DNA of 64,000 bases from positions 144,032-208,031 of the forward strand of contig NZ_QFRK01000012.1 of NCBI RefSeq assembly GCF_003143855.1, read 5' to 3'. The number at the start of each line of letters is the position of its first letter. The first letter of the stretch is position 1. This document shows, piece after piece, positions 58,301-64,000 of the stretch. Below the pieces are notes generated by a model. That model made no database searches, had not been told where the DNA came from, and saw only the letters and a list, made by a program, of their open reading frames with translations. The translations under genes were made by a program, and so were the position numbers. The stretch comes from Streptomyces sp. NWU339. Its GTDB lineage: Bacteria > Actinomycetota > Actinomycetes > Streptomycetales > Streptomycetaceae.

Positions 58301-59988
58301 CGGCGACGACCCTGCGCATCGGGAACTTCTCCGGCTTCTACGGCGACCGCTTCGACGCCCTGCGCGAGATGCTCACCGGCGGTGAGCTCGACGTCCTCAC
58401 CGGCGACTGTCTCGCCGAACTGACCATGCTCATCCTGGCCCGCGACCGGCTCAAGGACCCCTCCGCCGGGTACGCCCGCACCTTCCTGCGGCAACTGGAG
58501 GACTGCCTCGGCCTCGCCCACGAGCGCGGCGTCAAGCTCGTCACCAACGCCGGCGGACTCAACCCGGCCGGTCTCGCGGACGCCGTACGGGAGCTGGCCG
58601 GGCGGCTCGGCGTCCCGGTGCGGGTCGCCCATGTGGAGGGCGACGACCTCACCGCCGCCCACCCGGGTGCGCTGGCCGCGCACGCCTACCTCGGCGGCTT
58701 CGGCATCGCGGCCTGTCTGCGCGAGGGCGCCGACATCGTGGTCACCGGGCGGGTCACCGACGCGGCCCTGGTCACCGGACCCGCCGCCGCCCACTTCGGC
58801 TGGGCGCCGACGGAGTACGACCGGCTCGCGGGAGCCGTCGTCGCCGGGCACGTGCTGGAGTGCGGGACCCAGGCCACCGGCGGCAACTACGCCTTCTTCG
58901 GCGGGCGGCCGCCCGGCGACCTGCTGAGGCCCGGCTTCCCCCTCGTCGAGCTGTACGAGGACGGCTCCGGCGTCATCACCAAGCACCCCGGCACCGGCGG
59001 CTTCGTCGACGTCGGCACCGTCACCGCGCAGCTGCTCTACGAGACGGGCGGCGCCCGGTACGCCGGGCCCGATGTCACCGCCCGGCTGGACACCGTACGG
59101 CTCACCCAGGACGGCCCCGACCGGGTACGCGTCGAAGGAGCCGAAGGGGAGGCGCCGCCGCCCACGCTCAAGGTCGGGCGGAGTCGGCTCGGCGGCTTCC
59201 GCAACGAGGTCGTGTTCGTCCTCACCGGGCTCGACATCGAGGCCAAGGCGGATCTCGTACGGGAGCAGATGACCGGCGCGCTCGCCAAGGCGCCGCCCGC
59301 CGAGGTGCGGTGGGAGCTGGTGCGCACCGACCGGCCCGACGCGGACACGGAGGAGACCGCGAGCGCCCTGCTGCGGCTCGTCGTGCGGGACCCCGGACAG
59401 GAGGCGGTCGGACGTGCGCTGAGCGGGGCCGCCATCGAGCTGGCGCTGGCCAGTTACCCCGGATTCCATGTGGTGGCACCACCAGGGAAGGGCGCTCCCT
59501 ATGGGGTGTTCGAGGACGTGTACGTCCCCCATGGCGGGGCCCACCATGTGGCCGTCCTCCACGACGGGCGCCGGATCACTGTGGACCCGCCCCACGACAC
59601 CGCTGTATTCGCGGACGTGCCGGAGCCGGAGCTGCCGGAACCCCTGGCTCCCGGACCGACCCGCCGCGCCCCGCTCGGGCTCCTCGCCGGCGCCCGCAGC
59701 GGGGACAAGGGCGGGAACGCCAACGTCGGCGTCTGGGTGCGCGGCGACGACGCCTGGCGGTGGCTCGCGCACGAGCTGACCGTCGAGCGGTTCCGGGAGC
59801 TGATCCCCGAGGCCCGCGACCTGCCCGTCACCCGGCACGTCCTGCCCCGCCTGCGCGCCCTGAACTTCGTCGTCGAGGGGATCCTCGGTGAGGGCGTCGC
59901 CGCGCAGGCCCGCTTCGATCCGCAGGCCAAGGCGCTCGGCGAATGGCTGCGCTCCCGGCACCTCGACATCCCGGAGGCCCTGCTGTGA
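58297..59988 (+). CDS. AtuA-like (DUF1446) acyclic terpene utilisation protein
   Basis: 563-aa protein of the AtuA/DUF1446 family. Signature segments: RIGNFSGFYGDRFDALREML, LTGDCLAELTMLIL, TNAGGLNPAGLADAV, VAHVEGDDL, GADIVVTGRVTDAALV, ECGTQATGGNY and, in the C-terminal domain, LAGARSGDKGGNANVG. In Pseudomonas, atuA belongs to the citronellol/geraniol pathway next to geranyl-CoA carboxylase. In streptomycetes homologues neighbour the acyl-CoA carboxylase of the leucine pathway. The enzymatic role is unproven. Its GTG at 58297 overlaps the preceding stop, and its own stop overlaps the next start. Confidence 0.9.
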   Translation: MTATTLRIGNFSGFYGDRFDALREMLTGGELDVLTGDCLAELTMLILARDRLKDPSAGYARTFLRQLEDCLGLAHERGVKLVTNAGGLNPAGLADAVRELAGRLGVPVRVAHVEGDDLTAAHPGALAAHAYLGGFGIAACLREGADIVVTGRVTDAALVTGPAAAHFGWAPTEYDRLAGAVVAGHVLECGTQATGGNYAFFGGRPPGDLLRPGFPLVELYEDGSGVITKHPGTGGFVDVGTVTAQLLYETGGARYAGPDVTARLDTVRLTQDGPDRVRVEGAEGEAPPPTLKVGRSRLGGFRNEVVFVLTGLDIEAKADLVREQMTGALAKAPPAEVRWELVRTDRPDADTEETASALLRLVVRDPGQEAVGRALSGAAIELALASYPGFHVVAPPGKGAPYGVFEDVYVPHGGAHHVAVLHDGRRITVDPPHDTAVFADVPEPELPEPLAPGPTRRAPLGLLAGARSGDKGGNANVGVWVRGDDAWRWLAHELTVERFRELIPEARDLPVTRHVLPRLRALNFVVEGILGEGVAAQARFDPQAKALGEWLRSRHLDIPEALL

Positions 59989-61583
59989 CGGTCCTCGAAT
60001 CCGCCCTGGACACGGGCGACCCGGAGTACCGGGCCCACCGCGAGGCCATGCTCGGCAAGCTCGCCGAACTGGACGCCGAGCACGCCAAGGCCCTCGCGGG
60101 CGGCGGTGAGAAGTACGTCGAGCGGCACCGGAGACGCGGCAAGCTGCTCGTCCGTGAGCGCGTCGAGCTGCTCCTCGATCCCGACACGCCCTTCCTGGAG
60201 CTTTCCCCGCTGGCGGCCTGGGGGAGCGACCACACCATCGGCGCCTCCCTCGTCACCGGCATCGGTGTCGTCGAGGGCGTGGAATGCCTGATCACCGCCA
60301 ACGACCCGACCGTGCGGGGCGGTGCCAGCAACCCCTGGTCGCTGAAGAAGGTCCTGCGCGCCAACGACATCGCGCTCGCCAACCGGCTGCCCGTGATCAG
60401 CCTGGTGGAGTCCGGCGGCGCCGACCTGCCCTCCCAGAAGGAGATCTTCATCCCCGGGGGCGCCGTCTTCCGGGACCTGACCCGGCTCTCGGCGGCCGGC
60501 ATCCCGACCGTCGCGGTCGTCTTCGGGAACTCCACCGCCGGTGGCGCGTACATCCCCGGCATGTCCGATCACGTGATCATGGTCAAGGAGCGGGCGAAGG
60601 TGTTCCTCGGCGGTCCGCCGCTGGTGAAGATGGCCACCGGGGAGGAGAGCGACGACGAGTCGCTGGGCGGCGCCGAGATGCACGCGCGCGTGTCGGGCCT
60701 CGCCGACCACTTCGCCGTCGACGAGCCGGACGCCCTGCGGCAGGCCCGCCGGGTCGTGGCCCGTCTCAACCACCGCAAGGCGTACCCCGATCCGGGACCG
60801 GCGGCGCCTCCCCGGTACGACGAGGACGAGCTGCTCGGCATCGTCCCCGGTGACCTGAGGATCCCCTTCGACCCGTGCGAGGTCATCGCGCGGATCGTCG
60901 ACGCCTCCGACTTCGACGAGTTCAAACCGCTGTACGGCACCAGCCTCACCACCGGCTGGGCCACCCTGCACGGCTATCCCGTCGGCATCCTCGCCAACGC
61001 CCGGGGGGTGCTGTTCAGCGAGGAGTCGCAGAAGGCCGCCCAGTTCATCCAGCTCGCCAACCAGCGCGACATCCCCCTGCTCTTCCTGCACAACACCACC
61101 GGCTACATGGTCGGCAAGGAGTACGAGCAGGGCGGGATCATCAAGCACGGCGCCATGATGATCAACGCGGTCGGCAACTCCCGCGTCCCCCACCTGTCCG
61201 TCCTCATGGGCGCCTCCTACGGCGCCGGGCACTACGGCATGTGCGGGAGGGCGTACGACCCGCGCTTCCTGTTCGCCTGGCCCAGCGCCAAGTCCGCCGT
61301 CATGGGCCCGCAGCAGCTCGCCGGCGTGCTCTCCATCGTCGCCCGGCAGTCGGCGGCGGCGAAGGGCCGGCCCTACGACGACGAGGCGGACGCGGCGCTG
61401 CGCGCCATGGTGGAGCAGCAGATCGAGTCCGAGTCGCTGCCCCTGTTCCTGTCCGGGCGGCTGTACGACGACGGCGTCATCGACCCGCGCGACACCCGTA
61501 CCGTCCTCGGCCTGTGCCTGTCGGCCGTCCACACCGCGCCCTACGAGGGCGTGCGCGGTGGCTTCGGCGTCTTCCGGATGTGA
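59985..61583 (+). CDS. Acyl-CoA carboxylase beta subunit (carboxyltransferase; methylcrotonyl/geranyl-CoA type)
   Basis: 532-aa biotin-dependent carboxyltransferase with the tandem crotonase-fold halves. Key segments: GASLVTGIGVVEGVECLITA, RGGASNPWSLKK, LVESGGADLPSQKEIFIPGG, FGNSTAGGAYIPGMSDHVIM and LFLHNTTGYMVGKEYEQGGI, then YGAGHYGMCGRAYDPRFLFA. The GMCGR loop and overall pattern fit the methylcrotonyl-CoA or geranyl-CoA carboxylase beta class (LiuB/AtuC, AccD1) rather than propionyl-CoA carboxylase. It pairs with the alpha subunit 7 bp downstream. The start GTG at 59985 overlaps the AtuA-like stop. Confidence 0.92.
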   Translation: MTVLESALDTGDPEYRAHREAMLGKLAELDAEHAKALAGGGEKYVERHRRRGKLLVRERVELLLDPDTPFLELSPLAAWGSDHTIGASLVTGIGVVEGVECLITANDPTVRGGASNPWSLKKVLRANDIALANRLPVISLVESGGADLPSQKEIFIPGGAVFRDLTRLSAAGIPTVAVVFGNSTAGGAYIPGMSDHVIMVKERAKVFLGGPPLVKMATGEESDDESLGGAEMHARVSGLADHFAVDEPDALRQARRVVARLNHRKAYPDPGPAAPPRYDEDELLGIVPGDLRIPFDPCEVIARIVDASDFDEFKPLYGTSLTTGWATLHGYPVGILANARGVLFSEESQKAAQFIQLANQRDIPLLFLHNTTGYMVGKEYEQGGIIKHGAMMINAVGNSRVPHLSVLMGASYGAGHYGMCGRAYDPRFLFAWPSAKSAVMGPQQLAGVLSIVARQSAAAKGRPYDDEADAALRAMVEQQIESESLPLFLSGRLYDDGVIDPRDTRTVLGLCLSAVHTAPYEGVRGGFGVFRM

Positions 61584-61589
61584 GGGGCT

Positions 61590-63512
61590 GTGTTCACCTC
61601 GATCACCTCGATCAATTCCGTACTGGTGGCGAACCGGGGCGAGATCGCCTGCCGTGTCGTCCGCACCTGCCGTGAGCTCGGGATCCGGACGGTCGCCGTG
61701 CACTCGGACGCCGACGAGAACGCCCTCCACGCGCGCGTGGCGGACACGGCGGTACGGCTCCCGGGTGCGGCGCCCGCCGACACCTACCTCCGTGGCGACC
61801 TGATCGTGAAGGCGGCACTCGCGGCAGGCGCGGACGCCGTGCACCCCGGTTACGGCTTCCTCTCCGAGAACGCCGGCTTCGCACGGGCCGTCCAGGACGC
61901 CGGCCTGGTGTGGGTCGGGCCGCCCCCGGAGGCGATCGAGGCGATGGCGTCCAAGACGCGCGCCAAGGAACTGATGGGCATCGAGTCCCTGCGCGAGGTC
62001 ACCGAGGCCGACCTGCCGGTACTGGTGAAGGCCGCGGCGGGCGGCGGCGGGCGCGGGATGCGCGTCGTACGGCGCCTCGCGGACCTGGACGCCGAACTGG
62101 CCGCCGCCCGCGCGGAGGCGGCGAACGCCTTCGGCGACGGCGAGGTGTTCGTCGAGTCCTACGTGCAGGGCGGACGGCACGTCGAGGTGCAGGTCCTCGC
62201 CGACACGCACGGCACGGTGTGGACACTGGGCACCCGGGACTGCTCCCTCCAGCGCCGCCACCAGAAGGTGATCGAGGAGGCCCCGGCACCCGGGCTGCCC
62301 GCGCGGCTCACCGGCGAACTGCACACCCTCGCCGTACGCGCCGCCCGCGCCGTCAGTTATGTCGGCGCCGGAACCGTCGAGTTCCTCGTCGCGGACGGCA
62401 GGGCGCACTTCCTGGAGATGAACACCCGCCTCCAGGTCGAACACCCGGTGACGGAGGCCGTGTTCGGAGTCGATCTCGTCGCCGAGCAGATCCGGGTCGC
62501 CGAGGGGCACCCGCTCGAGAAGGACCCGCCGCGCGCGCACGGTCACGCCGTCGAGGCCCGCCTCTACGCCGAGGACCCCGCCCACGACTGGGCCCCGCAG
62601 ACCGGCCGCCTGCACCGCCTCGCCGTCCCGGACGGCATCCGCCTGGACACCGGCCATGCCGACGGCGACGACATCGGCGTCCACTACGACCCCCTGCTCG
62701 CCAAGGCCGTCGCCCACGCCCCCACCCGCGCGGAGGCGATCCGCAAGCTGGCCTCCGCCCTGGACCGCGCGGTGATCCACGGCCCCGTCACCAACCGGGA
62801 CCTGCTCGTCCGCTCCCTGCGGCACGAGGAGTTCGCCGGAGCCCGCATGGACACCGGCTTCTACGACCGCCACCTGCCCGAGCTGACCACCCCGGCCCCC
62901 GACCCGTACGCCCCGCTCGCCGCCGCCCTCGCCGACGCCCACGGCCGCTCCCGCTTCGGCGGCTGGCGCAACCTGCCCTCGCAGCCGCAGGTCAAGCGGT
63001 ACGCGATGGCGGGCGAGGAACACGAGGCCCGCTACCGGCACACACGCGACGGCCTCGCGGCCGACGGGGTGCGGGTCGTACACGCCGACGCGGGGCTCGT
63101 CGTTCTCGACGTGGACGGCGTACGGCGCAGGTTCGAGGTCAGCCGTCACGGCGACCGCGTGTACGTGGGCGCCACCGCCCTCACCGCCCTGCCCCGCTTC
63201 CCCGACCCCACCGCCCGACACGCCCCCGGCTCCCTCCTCGCCCCCATGCCGGGCACGGTCGTCCGCATCGCGGAGGGTCTGACCGAGGGAGCCGTGGTGG
63301 AGGCCGGACAGCCCCTCCTCTGGCTGGAGGCGATGAAGATGCAACACAAGATCACAGCCCCGGTCGCGGGCACGCTGAGCACCCTCAACGCCCTACCAGG
63401 ACAGCAGGTAGAGGTCGGTGCCCTTCTGGCTGTCGTGGAGACAGGCGCCCCTCAGGGGCGCGGGGAACTGCGCGACCAGCCACGAACGACCCGCACCCTC
63501 CCGACGACCTGA
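61590..63512 (+). CDS. Acyl-CoA carboxylase alpha subunit (biotin carboxylase plus BCCP)
   Basis: 640 aa. The biotin carboxylase domain begins SVLVANRGEIACRVVRTCRE, with ATP-grasp AAAGGGGRGMRVV and HVEVQVLADTHGTVW, RDCSLQRRHQKVIEEAPAP and FLEMNTRLQVEHPVTE. The BCCP domain ends with LWLEAMKMQHKI, biotin Lys583. Two oddities: the stretch after SKTRAKELM goes directly to GIESLREVTEADLPVLVK, lacking the AGVPxxPG segment usual in the family, so about 8-20 residues may be deleted. Also, after LLAVVE the C-terminus (TGAPQGRGELRDQPR) is translated from a dispersed intergenic repeat, implying loss of the native stop. The GTG at 61590 gives the family start. Confidence 0.88.
   Translation: MFTSITSINSVLVANRGEIACRVVRTCRELGIRTVAVHSDADENALHARVADTAVRLPGAAPADTYLRGDLIVKAALAAGADAVHPGYGFLSENAGFARAVQDAGLVWVGPPPEAIEAMASKTRAKELMGIESLREVTEADLPVLVKAAAGGGGRGMRVVRRLADLDAELAAARAEAANAFGDGEVFVESYVQGGRHVEVQVLADTHGTVWTLGTRDCSLQRRHQKVIEEAPAPGLPARLTGELHTLAVRAARAVSYVGAGTVEFLVADGRAHFLEMNTRLQVEHPVTEAVFGVDLVAEQIRVAEGHPLEKDPPRAHGHAVEARLYAEDPAHDWAPQTGRLHRLAVPDGIRLDTGHADGDDIGVHYDPLLAKAVAHAPTRAEAIRKLASALDRAVIHGPVTNRDLLVRSLRHEEFAGARMDTGFYDRHLPELTTPAPDPYAPLAAALADAHGRSRFGGWRNLPSQPQVKRYAMAGEEHEARYRHTRDGLAADGVRVVHADAGLVVLDVDGVRRRFEVSRHGDRVYVGATALTALPRFPDPTARHAPGSLLAPMPGTVVRIAEGLTEGAVVEAGQPLLWLEAMKMQHKITAPVAGTLSTLNALPGQQVEVGALLAVVETGAPQGRGELRDQPRTTRTLPTT
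63445..63500 (+). repeat. Dispersed Streptomyces intergenic repeat read through by the alpha-subunit gene
   Basis: Hairpin GCGCCCCT-C-AGGGGCGC (63445-63461) followed by the words CGGGGAACTGCGCGACCAGC and ACGAACGACCCGC, characteristic of a repeat found between genes across streptomycete chromosomes. Another copy, inverted, lies at 22490-22530. Here it overlaps the 3' end of a coding sequence. Confidence 0.7.
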
Positions 63513-63686
63513 AGCCCCTCCCCCTTAGCCTCGATCCACCGACGTGCTCTGAAGGTGATCTCTTGATCGTTTTGTGAGCTGGTTTCGGTCGGTGATCGTG
63601 GATGGGCAGGTTGTTTCTGCTGGTCTGCCCAGCTTTTCCACGGTGCGGTTCCGGTCGAGCCCTGGCGGGCGGGGTGGGCAGGGGGA

Positions 63687-64000
63687 TCAGGCCAGTGCGG
63701 GTGGGTCGTGGACGGTGTCGAAGAGGTGTGTCCAGGCTTGCTCCCAGGGCCAGTTGCAGGGCAGGTGCAGGGTGATGCGTCGTGCGGATCGCGCGATCCG
63801 GGCCGGGACCTGGACCAGGTGGGCCCGGAGGGTGGCCGTGGTGGCCTTGGCGTGGAACGCGGAGGCCAGGGAACCTGCGGCCCGCAGCAGGTTGTAGGCC
63901 ATCGCCCACAGGGTCAGCCAGGCCGCGTTGGCGTGGAAGTGCCCGGACGGCAGATGGGCCAGGGCCCCGGCCTTGCTGTCCGCGATGACCTGCTCGACCA
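63687..64000 (-). mobile_element. IS1380-family transposase, C-terminal part at window edge
   Basis: 104 codons of the C-terminus are visible, continuing beyond the window: VEQVIADSKAGALAHLPSGH, the WLTLWAMAYNLLRAAG helix, then HAKATTATLRAHLVQVPARI and CNWPWEQAWTHLFDTVH. This matches IS1380-type DDE transposases, where the E-containing region and an AYNL helix occur near the end. The stop is at 63687. The sequence from about 63550 to 63686 is the likely terminal non-coding part of the element; I could not define its terminal inverted repeat. Insertion lies directly after the acyl-CoA carboxylase alpha gene. Confidence 0.8.

Noticed and set aside
59499..63347. 1282-codon minus-strand open frame opposite the carboxylase genes
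   Set aside because: Mirror of two well-conserved carboxylase subunits in codon-biased DNA; no recognisable domain.

Overview
The window comes from a Streptomyces-type actinomycete chromosome. GC content is very high with G/C at almost every third codon position, GTG and TTG starts are common, and many neighbours overlap as ATGA or GTGA. Marker families point the same way: a complete conservon (cvnABCD plus two P450s), futalosine-pathway menaquinone genes, an XRE(DUF5753)/DUF397 pair, a CebR-type operator, DUF3027, DUF2530 and F420-type PPOX proteins. No rRNA, tRNA or CRISPR array was seen.

Layout. 1-4.4 kb (minus): 3'-truncated XPB helicase, a DUF1801 protein and an XPB/Ssl2-like helicase-associated protein. 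4.5-7.1 kb: membrane protein, HAD phosphatase, small membrane protein, cold-shock protein. 7.1-10.8 kb (minus): mqnD, mqnB, a lipoprotein and an MFS transporter, divergent from a DUF3027 gene. 11.8-14.7 kb: a decayed patch with a doubly frameshifted histidine phosphatase, a frameshifted Rpn-like fragment, a toxin-like ORF and an XRE regulator that has lost its HTH, followed by DUF397. 14.8-22.5 kb: M23 peptidase, a sacsin-like ATPase, an NhaA-DsbA fusion and a secreted protein. 22.6-30 kb: P-type ATPase, DUF2530, NCS2 purine permease, RHH antitoxin-like protein, and a MarR/MFS pair. 29.5-35 kb: two Uma2 nuclease-fold paralogues with a shared upstream element, thpR, aldo/keto reductase, orphan VapB-like antitoxin, SGNH hydrolase, secreted propeller protein, PPOX oxidoreductase. 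35.2-37.9 kb: TetR regulator divergent from a DrrAB-like ABC exporter, with two tandem operators between them. 38-41.8 kb: secreted GH5-CBM2 cellulase under a CebR box, a DUF6193-like gene, serC. 41.9-49.4 kb (minus): conservon cvnA-B-C-D-CYP157-CYP154, split by a TnpB element. 49.7-57.4 kb: FAD/Fe-S dehydrogenase, vWA lipoprotein, EamA exporter, Ser/Thr kinase. 57.5-63.5 kb: an acyl-CoA catabolic operon (DinB-like protein, AtuA-like protein, carboxylase beta and alpha subunits) that runs into a dispersed repeat and a partial IS1380 transposase at the right edge.

How the genes work together. CvnA-D form a membrane-associated sensor/GTPase module normally co-translated with the two P450s. Deleting 43219-44627 restores an ATGA overlap between the P450 genes, so the ancestral empty site can be read directly. 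The carboxylase operon looks like a leucine/isovalerate or acyclic-terpene pathway whose usual downstream genes (hmgL, acdH) are not visible before the IS sequence. The most notable observations are the TnpB insertion in the conservon, the CYP157-like protein lacking the ExxR arginine, the decayed 11.8-14.7 kb patch, and several uncharacterised dyads and short tandem repeats in intergenic regions.
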